The notes under the pieces were generated by a model, which ran no database searches, was not told the origin of the DNA, and saw nothing but the letters and a program-made list of their open reading frames with translations. From JACVRX01 sp963819885 (GTDB lineage: Bacteria; Actinomycetota; Actinomycetes; Jiangellales; Jiangellaceae): 64,000 nt of DNA. A program made the position numbers and the translations under genes. Within the stretch, counting starts at the first letter, position 1. The number at the start of each line of letters is the position of its first letter. Positions 1 to 8,379 of this stretch are shown here, one piece after another. The stretch is from positions 1 through 64,000 of the forward strand of contig CAWFXV010000030.1 of assembly GCA_963819885.1 (NCBI GenBank), given 5' to 3'.

Positions 1-520
1 GCTTGCGGACAGTGTCACCAGCCCGGACGACGCCTCCCCGCACGACCCGGGTGTTGATACCGCGCAGGTTAAGGGCACGACCCGTCCTGGAGTTCACGAA
101 CCGCAGCGCATCGAGTCCGTATCGCGCTGCGAACTTCTTGCATCCGCGGTGCGGCACGCTGCTGACCTCGAGGATTGCCGCTCCGACTTCGACCCGCGTC
201 CCGGGCGGCATGTTCTCGGCGCTCAGATCGAACTCGAGGTAGAGCTGGTCGCCGGCGAGTGGCCACCGGTCACGCGATCCCGCCAGCAGCGCCACGACTC
301 GAGCATTCATCGCGGTGACTTGTCGCCGCACATCACCGTCACCAACCAGCCAGCCGTCGCCGACCACGCCCTGCGTGGTGTCCAGCCGTGCCTCGCCAAG
401 CGTCTCGCGTTCGTTCTCCGCCGGGCGGCGGACAATGAGCTCGACGGTTCCGACATCAGCAGGTGAACGGCGAATCTCGCCGATACCGGCTTCCAGCGTC
501 AGCAGGTCGAGGTGCACCAT
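1..520 (-). CDS. MOSC-domain protein, C-terminus cut by the window edge
   Basis: The minus-strand frame is open from 520 to the left edge. It carries the MOSC signature: a GCKKF cysteine motif, then a G-L-D-A-L-R-F-V-N segment, then L-R-G-I-N and a final V-V-R-x-G-x-x-x-x-G-D strand. MOSC domains bind molybdenum-cofactor sulfur or handle sulfur transfer; many stand-alone ones detoxify N-hydroxylated or electrophilic compounds. About 173 residues are present and only the extreme C-terminus seems missing. The ATG at 520 fits the family N-terminus (LEAGIGEIRRSP). A TTG at 553 has a better Shine-Dalgarno (GGAGGA) and is an alternative. The gene diverges from the aromatic-catabolism genes. Substrate unknown. 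Confidence 0.82.
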   Translation of the reverse strand, partial: MVHLDLLTLEAGIGEIRRSPADVGTVELIVRRPAENERETLGEARLDTTQGVVGDGWLVGDGDVRRQVTAMNARVVALLAGSRDRWPLAGDQLYLEFDLSAENMPPGTRVEVGAAILEVSSVPHRGCKKFAARYGLDALRFVNSRTGRALNLRGINTRVVRGGVVRAGDTVRK

Positions 521-671
521 CCGACAGTCGCGACGTGGCACGCCGCCTGTCAACCGATAATTCCTCCGACGCCGGGACGTGAGGACGTATTGGCGACCGT
601 CGCACTCCGCTCTAGGAGCGGTATTGACAGGGTCTTGGCACCGCGGGACGCTCGGGTTGAATTCGCCCAAT

Positions 672-688
672 TGTTCACGATACGAACA
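672..688. promoter_or_regulatory. Candidate operator: TGTTC-N7-GAACA inverted repeat
   Basis: A perfect 5-bp inverted repeat (TGTTC at 672-676, GAACA at 684-688) lies 9 bp before the ATG of the maleylacetate reductase gene, in the divergent gap to the MOSC gene. IclR-type regulators of aromatic catabolism often bind short dyads of this kind, but no regulator gene is visible here. A TTGACA hexamer at 624-629 has no convincing -10 partner. Confidence 0.3.
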
Positions 689-697
689 TCGGGGATC

Positions 698-1799
698 ATG
701 GTGCAAGGGGGCCGACAACAAGCGCTGGGGGCGCTGATCATCAAAGACTTCGTCTACGAGCCGCCCGGCGGCAGGGTGATCTTCGCGCCACGATCGCGAA
801 ATCGCATCCCTGAGGAAGTCAGCCGGCTATCAGCCGAACGGGTACTCGTGATCGCCACCCGAGTGATGAAGCCGCAAGCGGACGCCCTCGTCGAACGGTT
901 GGGCTTGACCGTAAGAGCTCGAATCGACGGCGTGACTCAACACGTGCCGGCTCAGATCGCGAAGGACGCCGTTGCCACGGCTCGAGCGGCCGACGTCGAC
1001 CTGGTTGTTTGCCTGGGGGGCGGTTCGGCCATCGGGCTGGCCAAGGCCGTCGCCAAAGACACCGGTCGACCCATCCTGGCCGTTCCCACGACGTATGCGG
1101 GCAGCGAGATGACGCCCATCTGGGGTGTCACCGACGGTGGCCGGAAGACGACTGGTCGCGACCCCCGGGTGCGTCCACGCGTCGTCGTGTACGACCCGGA
1201 GCTCACGGTGAGCCTCCCGTCCCAGTTGAGCGCGGCCAGCGGGATGAACGCGCTGGCGCACTGCGTGGAGGGCGCTGTACGCCCCGGACGGATCACCAAT
1301 CGTCAACCTGCTCGCCGCCGAGGGAATCCGGACGCTGGCAAGGTCGCTGCCTTTGGTGATCGAGCGCCGTGACGACCTGCCCGCGCGCTCAGCCGCTCTC
1401 TACGGAGCGTGGCTTGCTGGTTGGACGCTGGGATCTGTCCGCATGGGAGTCCACCACACGATCTGTCACGTGCTCGGCGGCACTTTCGGCCTGCCTCATG
1501 CCGGGACACATTCGGCGGTGCTACCGCACGTTGTCGCATTCAACACGCCCGCGGCGGCTGATCCAATCGCGACGCTGGGCCGATGTTTGTCCAGCGCCGA
1601 GCCTGCCAGGGCGTTGTGGGATCTCGCGAACAACATCGGAGCCCCCACAGCGCTGGCAGAACTGGGCTTCCACCGGAATGACGCCGCCGCGGCGGCCGAG
1701 ATGGTGGTCGAAGCCGGGCCTGCCAACCCACGACAGGTCACCAAGAATAAGGTCCATCGGATGCTGCTCGCTGCCCACGACGGAACACGGCCAACGTGA
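698..1799 (+). pseudogene. Maleylacetate reductase (iron-containing ADH family), single-base frameshift
   Basis: Maleylacetate reductase reduces maleylacetate to 3-oxoadipate with NAD(P)H in hydroxyquinol, resorcinol or chloroaromatic breakdown. The first frame (698 to about 1270) gives the nucleotide-binding half: D-F-V-Y-E start, C-L-G-G-G-S-A-I-G-L-A-K loop, P-T-T-Y-A-G-S-E-M-T and A-L-A-H-C-V-E. The second frame (to 1799) gives the all-helical metal-binding half: H-H-T-I-C-H-V-L-G-G-T-F and P-H-A-G-T-H. Removing one G from the GGG at 1270-1272 restores continuous family sequence (H-C-V-E-A-L-Y-A-P-D-G-S-P-I-V-N-L-L) and a protein of about 366 residues. Either a real inactivating +1 or a consensus error. 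The ATG at 698 is chosen because the family starts a few residues before F-V-Y-E; its SD is weak. Two catabolic-type genes follow. Confidence 0.85.
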
Positions 1800-1818
1800 C
1801 CCAAGGAGGAAGTCAGCC

Positions 1819-2634
1819 ATGAGTTGGAACGCCATGACCTACGACGGCAAGGACACGGTCCTGCGTGTTGTCCGGCAGCAGGCGGAGGGATTCTTTGCGC
1901 TGGCAGAGGTGCCGGAGACCTGGGCGGCCAAGACGGCATGCCCGGAGTGGGAGGTGCGCGACATCGTCGGGCACATCGTCGATACGACCGAGACGTACTT
2001 CGAGGGCTTCGACGCCGCTCGCAGTCACAGCGAGGTCGAGCCGGCCTACGGGCTGGTCGGCATGGCGAAGCGTGCCGAGGAGCAGGGCAAGTCGTTCCGT
2101 GACCTGCCCCAGGCGGAGATGGTCGAGCGGCTGCGGACTGACTTCGACAAGATGATGGGCATTCTCGAGGCCCTGACACCCGAGGACTGGACCGGGTTGC
2201 TGGTCCCACACTTCTACATGGGCCCGGTTCCGGCCTTCTTTTACCCGGCCTTCCAGCTGATGGACTACGGGGTGCACTCGTGGGACATCCGCGAGGGCAC
2301 GGGACGCGAGCACGGGCTCTCCAGCGATGTCGCTGACCTGCTGGTGCCGTTCATGTTCGGGATCTGGCAGGGAACCGCCCGCGTGGGCCCGGACACGGAA
2401 TCCATGGACGTCGGTGTTCGTGTCCTCAGCGGGCCCAACGCCGGAGACTCACGCATTTCCGTAGGCCCTGACGGAATGGCGGTCGAGCAGGGGGACGCAA
2501 GCAATCTCGCGACGGTGATCGAGTTCGATCCTGGTAGCTTCGTGCTCACTGCATTCGGGCGATTCAATGGGGGAACAGTCCGTGGCGACACCCACCTCGC
2601 CGACCGTTTCCTCAGCCTGTTCTTCCGAATCTGA
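1819..2634 (+). CDS. Mycothiol-dependent maleylpyruvate isomerase-family protein (DinB-like)
   Basis: A 271-residue protein with the N-terminal MDMPI four-helix (DinB-like) fold. Visible features are the C-P-E-W-x-V-R-D-I-V-G-H segment, whose His is an expected metal ligand, and a second likely ligand in H-S-W-D-I-R-E-G near residue 155. Family members use mycothiol to isomerise maleylpyruvate or act as thiol transferases. The start at 1819 has an ideal SD (AAGGAGGA at 1803-1810); the longer upstream reading frame overlaps the reductase and is not real. It follows maleylacetate reductase by 19 bp and precedes a VOC gene by 18 bp, so an operon for ring-cleavage products is likely. The exact substrate cannot be read from sequence. 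Confidence 0.8.
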   Translation: MSWNAMTYDGKDTVLRVVRQQAEGFFALAEVPETWAAKTACPEWEVRDIVGHIVDTTETYFEGFDAARSHSEVEPAYGLVGMAKRAEEQGKSFRDLPQAEMVERLRTDFDKMMGILEALTPEDWTGLLVPHFYMGPVPAFFYPAFQLMDYGVHSWDIREGTGREHGLSSDVADLLVPFMFGIWQGTARVGPDTESMDVGVRVLSGPNAGDSRISVGPDGMAVEQGDASNLATVIEFDPGSFVLTAFGRFNGGTVRGDTHLADRFLSLFFRI

Positions 2635-2652
2635 GCACTGCCAGGGAGCGCC

Positions 2653-3150
2653 ATGACCGACATCGACTTGGCGGCAATCGAGGAGCGACGAGCCCGGGTT
2701 CGCGAAGTACATCTGCGTCCCGTTCCCGATCGGCCAACCTCTTCGGCCAGGGGTCTACACCACGCCGCGGTGCTCTGCTCCGATGTCGAACAGACGATTC
2801 GCTTCTACCAAGATGTGCTCGAGTTCCCGCTGACCGATATCTTCGAGAACCGTGACTACCAGGGTTCCAACCACTTCTTCTTCGACATCGGCAACGGCAA
2901 CCTGCTTGCCTTTTTTGACTTCCCAGGCCTGGACCTCCGCCCCTACGCCGAGGTTCTCGGAGGACTGCACCACATCGCCATCTCCGTCGAGCCAGCGAAA
3001 TGGGAGCACCTGAAGGGCAAGCTCGACCAGGCTGGCGTGCCGTACCAGATGGAGAGCGGGACCTCGGTCTACTTTCGCGATCCCGACGGCACCCGGGTGG
3101 AGCTCATCGCGGACCCGCTTGGGGAGATGTACGGCAGCAAAGTGCTGTGA
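2653..3150 (+). CDS. VOC-superfamily protein (glyoxalase / extradiol dioxygenase-like)
   Basis: A 165-residue protein with two beta-alpha-beta-beta-beta modules. The first begins G-L-H-H-A-A-V-L-C-S-D (about residues 33-43); the second begins G-L-H-H-I-A-I-S-V near 110 and ends G-T-R-V-E-L-I-A-D. The histidine of each module and the final Glu are the expected metal ligands. The size suits a single-chain glyoxalase-like enzyme rather than a full two-domain ring-cleaving dioxygenase. The GGGAG before the ATG is a usable SD. It is the last gene of the catabolic set and convergent with tpiA. Function is inferred only from fold and neighbours. Confidence 0.75.
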   Translation: MTDIDLAAIEERRARVREVHLRPVPDRPTSSARGLHHAAVLCSDVEQTIRFYQDVLEFPLTDIFENRDYQGSNHFFFDIGNGNLLAFFDFPGLDLRPYAEVLGGLHHIAISVEPAKWEHLKGKLDQAGVPYQMESGTSVYFRDPDGTRVELIADPLGEMYGSKVL

Positions 3151-3171
3151 CGTCGTCGATCCCGCACGCGG

Positions 3172-3191
3172 CGTAGGTCGTCCTGCCTACG
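3172..3191. terminator. Weak hairpin between convergent VOC gene and tpiA
   Basis: CGTAGG (3172-3177) and CCTACG (3186-3191) form a 6-bp stem with an 8-nt loop in the 80-bp gap between two convergent genes. There is no T-tract. Position suggests a bidirectional stop, but the stem is short. Confidence 0.3.
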
Positions 3192-3230
3192 GACTACACG
3201 AAGTATCGGAGGCATGAAATGGTCGCGCGG

Positions 3231-4031
3231 TCAGCCTGAGCCTGCGGCACCAACTCGATCGAAACGGCAAATTGCCGTAAAGCCCTCAGCGTTCAGGCTG
3301 GCGCCGCCGACCAAGGCGCCGTCGACGTCGGATTGGGCCATGATCGGCCCGACGTTGCCGGCGTTGACCGAGCCGCCGTAGAGAACCCGAACCGAACCGG
3401 ACAGCCCCGCTGAGTACAACTCCCCGAGCCGGCGCCGGATCGCTGCGCACACCTCCTGGGCGTCCTCGGGCGTCGCGACCTCGCCGGTGCCGATCGCCCA
3501 CACCGGCTCGTACGCGACGACGAGCAGCGCTGCCTGGTCCGGCGTCACGGCAGCCAGGGCGCCGTCCAGCTGGGACAGCGTGTGCTCGACATGCCGGCCC
3601 TGCTGCCGGACGTCGAGACCCTCCCCGATGCACAGGATGGGGACCAGGTCATGCCGGAACGCCGCTTTGACCTTCCGGTTGACCAGCGCGTCGTCCTCGG
3701 CGTGGGACTGGCGCCGCTCCGAGTGGCCGACGACGACGTAGGTGCAGCCGAGCTTGGCCAGCATTGCGCCAGAGACATCACCGGTGTACGGGCCCGCATC
3801 ATGTTCGGACAGGTCCTGCGCGCCGTATCCGATCCGCAGCTTGTCGCCGTCGACCAGGGTCTGTACGGACCGGATGTGGGTGAACGGCGGCAGCACGGCC
3901 ACCTCCACTCGGTCGAGGTCCTCGTCGGTAAAGGAGAAGGCCAGCTTCTGCACCAGCGCGATGGCCTCGAGGTGGTTGAGGTTCATCTTCCAGTTGCCGG
4001 CCATCAGCGGCCGGCGCGATTCGTTCGGCAC
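3231..4031 (-). CDS. tpiA: Triosephosphate isomerase
   Basis: Interconverts glyceraldehyde-3-phosphate and dihydroxyacetone phosphate in cytosolic glycolysis. The 266-residue length is normal. Active-site elements are present: G-N-W-K-M-N (Lys near 15), V-V-G-H-S-E-R-R (His), A-Y-E-P-V-W-A-I-G-T-G (catalytic Glu and loop) and the phosphate-binding L-Y-G-G-S-V. The start is GTG, 4 bp after the pgk stop, so it is the distal gene of a gap-pgk-tpiA operon. In many actinobacteria secG follows; here a convergent VOC gene comes next. Confidence 0.97.
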   Translation of the reverse strand: MPNESRRPLMAGNWKMNLNHLEAIALVQKLAFSFTDEDLDRVEVAVLPPFTHIRSVQTLVDGDKLRIGYGAQDLSEHDAGPYTGDVSGAMLAKLGCTYVVVGHSERRQSHAEDDALVNRKVKAAFRHDLVPILCIGEGLDVRQQGRHVEHTLSQLDGALAAVTPDQAALLVVAYEPVWAIGTGEVATPEDAQEVCAAIRRRLGELYSAGLSGSVRVLYGGSVNAGNVGPIMAQSDVDGALVGGASLNAEGFTAICRFDRVGAAGSG

Positions 4032-4035
4032 GTGC

Positions 4036-5229
4036 TCAGTCCTCCAGCACTGTCAGTCCCGGCAAGACCTTGCCCTCGAGCAGCTCCAGGCTGGCACCTC
4101 CGCCGGTGGAGATGTGGGTGAATGCTGACTCGTCCAGGCTGAGTTGCCGGATGGCCGCCGCCGAGTCTCCGCCACCCACCACTGTCGTTCCGTCGACGTC
4201 GGCGATTGCCTGCGCAACCCGCCGGGTGCCCTCCGCGAAGGGTGCGAGCTCGAAGACCCCCATCGGCCCGTTCCAGACCACTGTTCGGGCATCGGCCAGC
4301 TTGGCTCGGAAGAGCTCCACGGTGGCCGGCCCGATGTCGAGTCCCTTCTGGTCGGCCGGGATTACCGAGGCAGCCACGACCGCGGTCTCTGCGTTCTCGT
4401 CGACGTCGGACGCCACGACGACGTCCACCGGCAGCACGATCTCGACGCTGCTTTCGGCCGGCTGGTCGAGGAAACCGCGCACCGTGTCGAGCTGGTCGTC
4501 CTCGAGCAGCGAGCCGCCAACCTCGTATCCCTGGGCTCTGAGGAACGTAAAGCACATGCCGCCGCCGATCAGCAGCCGGTCCACCTTGCCCAGCAGGTTG
4601 TCGATCACACCGAGCTTGTCCGAGACCTTCGATCCACCGAGCACGACGACGTACGGCCGGTCCGGGTTGTGCAGGACCTTCCCGAACGCCTCCACCTCGG
4701 CGAGTACGAGCAGGCCGGCCGCGTGCGGCAGCCGCTGCGCGATGTCGTACACGCTCGCCTGCTTGCGGTGGATGACGCCAAACCCGTCGGAGACGAACAC
4801 ATCGGCAAGCGCCGCCAGTTCGTCGGCAAACGCGCCGCGCTCCGCGTCGTCCTTCGAGGCCTCGCGGGGATCGAAGCGCAAGTTTTCCAGCACTGCGACG
4901 CCGCCTTCGGGCAGCGCCTCGACAGTGGCCTTGGCCACGGGTCCGACGGTGTCCGTGGCGAATCGGACGTCGTGGTTCGACAGCAACTCGGCTAGTCGCT
5001 GGTAGACGGGACGCAGCGAGTACCGAGGGTCGGGTTTGCCATCGGGCCGGCCGAGATGGGCCGTCACGAGCACCTTGGCTCCGGTGCTGGCCAGCCGTTC
5101 GATCGTGGGAACACTGGCGCGGATCCGGCCGTCGTCGGTGACTGTGCCGTCCGCTAGCGGGACGTTGAGATCCGACCTCAGCAACACCCGCTTGCCGCGC
5201 AGGTCACCGAGGTCGTCGATGGTGCGCAC
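4036..5229 (-). CDS. pgk: Phosphoglycerate kinase
   Basis: Transfers phosphate from 1,3-bisphosphoglycerate to ADP. The 397 residues contain the N-terminal V-L-L-R-S-D-L-N-V-P-L substrate-binding strand, the R-F-D-P-R-E-A basic patch region, the hinge G-G-S-K-V-S-D-K, and the nucleotide-binding G-G-G-D-S-A-A near the C-terminus followed by the S-T-G-G-G-A-S-L-E-L-L-E-G motif. Start is GTG, 6 bp downstream of the gap stop with no strong SD, so translation probably depends on coupling with gap. Confidence 0.97.
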   Translation of the reverse strand: MRTIDDLGDLRGKRVLLRSDLNVPLADGTVTDDGRIRASVPTIERLASTGAKVLVTAHLGRPDGKPDPRYSLRPVYQRLAELLSNHDVRFATDTVGPVAKATVEALPEGGVAVLENLRFDPREASKDDAERGAFADELAALADVFVSDGFGVIHRKQASVYDIAQRLPHAAGLLVLAEVEAFGKVLHNPDRPYVVVLGGSKVSDKLGVIDNLLGKVDRLLIGGGMCFTFLRAQGYEVGGSLLEDDQLDTVRGFLDQPAESSVEIVLPVDVVVASDVDENAETAVVAASVIPADQKGLDIGPATVELFRAKLADARTVVWNGPMGVFELAPFAEGTRRVAQAIADVDGTTVVGGGDSAAAIRQLSLDESAFTHISTGGGASLELLEGKVLPGLTVLED

Positions 5230-5235
5230 GCGGCG

Positions 5236-6243
5236 TCAGATGCCGGGGCCGACGAGCCGGATCAGGTCGATCAGCCGGTTGGAGAATCCCCACTCGTTGT
5301 CGTACCAGCCGACCACCTTGACCTGGTTGCCGATCGTGCGGGTCAGGCCGGAGTCGAAGATGCACGACGACGGGTCGGTGACGATGTCGGTCGAGACGAT
5401 CGGGTCCTCGGTGTAGGACAGGTAGCCCTTGAGTTCGCCGTCGGCTGCCGCTTTCACGGCCGCGTTGACCTCCTCGACCGTGACCTCGCGGCTGACCGTC
5501 GCCGTCAGGTCGGTGACCGAGCCGGTCGGCGTCGGGACCCGCAGGGCGAAGCCGTCGAGCTTGCCCTTGAGCTCCGGCAGCACCAGACCGATGGCCTTCG
5601 CCGCACCAGTGCTCGTGGGAACGATGTTCAGCGCAGCGGCGCGGGCCCGGCGCAGGTCCTTGTGCGGGCCGTCCTGCAGGTTCTGGTCCTGGGTGTAGGC
5701 GTGAATCGTCGTCATCAGGCCGCGCTCGATGCCGAACGCGTCGTTGACGACCTTCGCCATCGGCGCCAGGCAGTTGGTTGTGCAGGACGCCATGGAGATG
5801 ATCGAGTGCGCGTCCGGATCGTAAAGATCGTGGTTGACCCCCATGACGATCGTGACGTCCTCGTTCTTGGCCGGCGCCGAGATGATGACCTTCTTGGCTC
5901 CGGCGTCGATGTGCGCCCTCGCCTTGGTGGCGTCGGTGAACAGACCCGTCGACTCGATGACGACGTCGGCGCCGAGGTCCTTCCACGGCAGGTTGGCGGG
6001 ATCTCGCTCCTCGAGTGACTTGAACGAGTGGCCCGCGACGGTGATCTCGTCGCCCCCGTAGCTGACGTCGGCAGCAAGCTTGCCCAGGATGGAGTCGTAC
6101 TTCAGCAGATGGGCGAGGCTTTTGTTGTCGGTGATGTCGTTGACGCCGACCAGCTCGATGTCGTCGGCGCCCTGGGCCAGGACGGCCCGATAGAAGTTGC
6201 GGCCGATACGGCCGAAGCCGTTGATGCCAACACGAATGGTCAT
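5236..6243 (-). CDS. gap: Type I glyceraldehyde-3-phosphate dehydrogenase
   Basis: Oxidises glyceraldehyde-3-phosphate to 1,3-bisphosphoglycerate with NAD. It is 335 residues with the N-terminal Rossmann start R-V-G-I-N-G-F-G-R-I-G-R-N, the catalytic S-M-A-S-C-T-T-N-C-L-A-P (nucleophilic Cys) and the C-terminal W-Y-D-N-E-W-G-F-S. The ATG at 6243 has an AAGGAG SD about 9 nt upstream. It leads the gap-pgk-tpiA operon. The 169 bp before whiA should hold its promoter, but I saw no clear hexamers there. Confidence 0.97.
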   Translation of the reverse strand: MTIRVGINGFGRIGRNFYRAVLAQGADDIELVGVNDITDNKSLAHLLKYDSILGKLAADVSYGGDEITVAGHSFKSLEERDPANLPWKDLGADVVIESTGLFTDATKARAHIDAGAKKVIISAPAKNEDVTIVMGVNHDLYDPDAHSIISMASCTTNCLAPMAKVVNDAFGIERGLMTTIHAYTQDQNLQDGPHKDLRRARAAALNIVPTSTGAAKAIGLVLPELKGKLDGFALRVPTPTGSVTDLTATVSREVTVEEVNAAVKAAADGELKGYLSYTEDPIVSTDIVTDPSSCIFDSGLTRTIGNQVKVVGWYDNEWGFSNRLIDLIRLVGPGI

Positions 6244-6412
6244 GAGATTCGAGACTCCTTCAAACCGGCGTCTCGCGCCGGGAGTCGATGGGGGCAGGCG
6301 CGGTCGCCCACGTCGTCGTGGAGACCCGACATCTGACCCTATGGCATCGCTGACGGCGCCGCGACGCCGAGCCGGCGCCGCCGGGCCGACTGCCGAGATG
6401 CGAGGTCTGCAG

Positions 6413-7393
6413 TTACGCCTCGAGCATCTCCGGGGTCAGGTTGGCGTCGGTTCCGGGAATACCGAGCTCGGCCGCACGCCGGTCGGCCATCGCCAGCAAC
6501 CGGCGGATCCGGCCGGCCACGGCGTCCTTCGTCATCGGGGGCGAGGAGAGCTGGCCCAGCTCTTCCAGACTCGCCTGCTTGTGTTCGAGGCGCAGCTCAC
6601 CGGCGACCCGCAGGTGGTCGGGCACCTCGGGGCCGAGAATCTCCAACGCCCGCTCCACCCGTGCGCCGGCCGCAACTGCGGCGCGCGCCGACCGCCGCAG
6701 GTTGGCGTCGTCGAAGTTCGCCAGTCGATTGGCCGTGGCGCGCACCTCGCGGCGCATCCGTCGCTCTTCCCAGGCGAGCACGCTGTCGTGGGCGCCTAGC
6801 CGGGTCAGCAAGGCCCCGATGGCGTCACCGTCGCGAACGACGACCCGGTCGACTCCCCGGACGTCGCGCGCCTTTGCCTGGATGCCCACGCGTCGAGCTG
6901 CGCCCACAAGCGCGAGGGCCGCCTCCGGACCGGGACACGTGACCTCGATCGCCGACGACCGGCCCGGCTCGGTCAGAGAGCCATGCGCGAGAAAGGCACC
7001 TCGCCACGCTGCTTCGGCGTCACACATGGAACCCGAGACCACCTGAGGCGGCAACCCGCGAACTGGGCGGCCGCTGGCGTCGATCAGCCCGGTTTGACGG
7101 GCCAGTGCCTCACCTGCGGCCACGACGCGGACCACGTAACGGCTGCCCTTGCGCAGACCGCTAGGTGACACCACGGCGATGTCGCTCTCGTGCCCGAAGA
7201 CCTCGGCGATGTTCCGACGGAGGCGGCGTGCCGCAACTCCGGTATCCAGCTCGGCCTCGACGACGATGCGCCCGTTCACGATGTGCAGGCCACCACCGAA
7301 GCGCAGTAGAGCAGACACTTCAGCTTTTCGGCAGCACGACCTGGTGACATCCAGGCGGGCCAGCTCGTCCTTCACCGAAGCCGTCATCGCCAT
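6413..7393 (-). CDS. whiA: DNA-binding regulator WhiA
   Basis: WhiA works with WhiB at sporulation/cell-division promoters in Streptomyces and is conserved in non-sporulating actinobacteria. The 326 residues comprise the degenerate LAGLIDADG homing-endonuclease-like N-domain (about 1-220) and a C-terminal helix-turn-helix (about 235-315, with E-L-G-Q-L-S and K-D-A-V-A-G-R-I-R-R-L). The start ATG overlaps the end of yvcK by 10 bp. The rapZ-yvcK-whiA block is a hallmark order in Gram-positive bacteria. Confidence 0.95.
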   Translation of the reverse strand: MAMTASVKDELARLDVTRSCCRKAEVSALLRFGGGLHIVNGRIVVEAELDTGVAARRLRRNIAEVFGHESDIAVVSPSGLRKGSRYVVRVVAAGEALARQTGLIDASGRPVRGLPPQVVSGSMCDAEAAWRGAFLAHGSLTEPGRSSAIEVTCPGPEAALALVGAARRVGIQAKARDVRGVDRVVVRDGDAIGALLTRLGAHDSVLAWEERRMRREVRATANRLANFDDANLRRSARAAVAAGARVERALEILGPEVPDHLRVAGELRLEHKQASLEELGQLSSPPMTKDAVAGRIRRLLAMADRRAAELGIPGTDANLTPEMLEA

Positions 7394-8379
7394 GGGCCGA
7401 TCCTGCCACGAGCAAAGGTGTCGGCGTAGGCATCTGCGAGCCGCTCCGGGTCGTGCCGGGGGGTTCCGTCGGCTCTCGCGATTTCGGCCACCGTGAGCTC
7501 CGCTCCGAACTCCGCGGCCACGCGGCGCAGCATCGCCTCGTCCGGAATCGAGCTGGGGTCGGCCACGACGGCATCCAGGTGCAGGTCAGGGGCATAGGCG
7601 CCGAGCACCTCGAGATGCATCTCCGGGGTGAAGCCTTCGGTCTCACCACCTTCGGCGGAAAGGTTCAGCGTCACCAGCCTGCGGGCCGGGGTCTCCAGCA
7701 GGGCTTGACGCAGTTCGGGAACGAGCAGATGCGGAATCACACTGCTGAACCACGAGCCGGGACCGAAAACCACCCAGTCGGCCTCGGCGATTGCCGCGAG
7801 CGCTTCCGGACAAGCCGGCGGGTCGGCCGGAACGAGCTCGACCGCCACAACCGGACCGGGCGCGGTCGCCACGGCATGCTGGCCGATGACCGTGTCGATT
7901 TCGCGCGTCACCCGGCCGTCGCCATCGATCCGACCGACCAGGGCATGGATGTTCAGCGCCGTCGACGACATCGGCAGCACGCGGCCCTGCGCACCCAGCA
8001 AGCGCGCCACCCAGTCAAGGCCCTCGACGTGGCCGCCCAGCAGCTCCCACAACGCCACGATGAGCAGGTTGCCAGCAGCGTGGTTGTGCAGCTCACCCTG
8101 GCTGGCGAAACGATGCTGCAGGACTCGGGCCCAGGTCCTCCCCCACTCGTCGTCACCACAGAGCGCGGCCAATGCCATCCGCAGGTCGCCTGGTGGCAGC
8201 ACACCAAGCTCTCTGCGCAGCCGACCGCTCGACCCGCCGTCGTCGGCGACGGTGACGACGGCTGTGAGCCGCCCGCTGACTCGGCGCAATGCGGACAGCG
8301 ACGCTGCCAGCCCGTGTCCCCCGCCGAGGGCCACGACTTTGGGACCCGCCAACCGACGGGCCTCGTCAGGGCCGGTCAT
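7384..8379 (-). CDS. yvcK: YvcK/GlmR family protein (gluconeogenesis factor)
   Basis: UDP-GlcNAc-binding protein of the CofD-like fold; homologues regulate carbon flow into cell-wall precursors and matter for growth on gluconeogenic carbon. The 331 residues begin with the glycine-rich A-L-G-G-G-H-G-L motif and contain T-V-A-D-D-G-G-S-S-G-R-L-R and L-H-N-H-A-A-G-N-L-L, typical of the family. The start overlaps the rapZ stop by 4 bp (ATGA) and the end overlaps whiA by 10 bp, so the three are probably coupled. Confidence 0.94.
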   Translation of the reverse strand: MTGPDEARRLAGPKVVALGGGHGLAASLSALRRVSGRLTAVVTVADDGGSSGRLRRELGVLPPGDLRMALAALCGDDEWGRTWARVLQHRFASQGELHNHAAGNLLIVALWELLGGHVEGLDWVARLLGAQGRVLPMSSTALNIHALVGRIDGDGRVTREIDTVIGQHAVATAPGPVVAVELVPADPPACPEALAAIAEADWVVFGPGSWFSSVIPHLLVPELRQALLETPARRLVTLNLSAEGGETEGFTPEMHLEVLGAYAPDLHLDAVVADPSSIPDEAMLRRVAAEFGAELTVAEIARADGTPRHDPERLADAYADTFARGRIGPWR

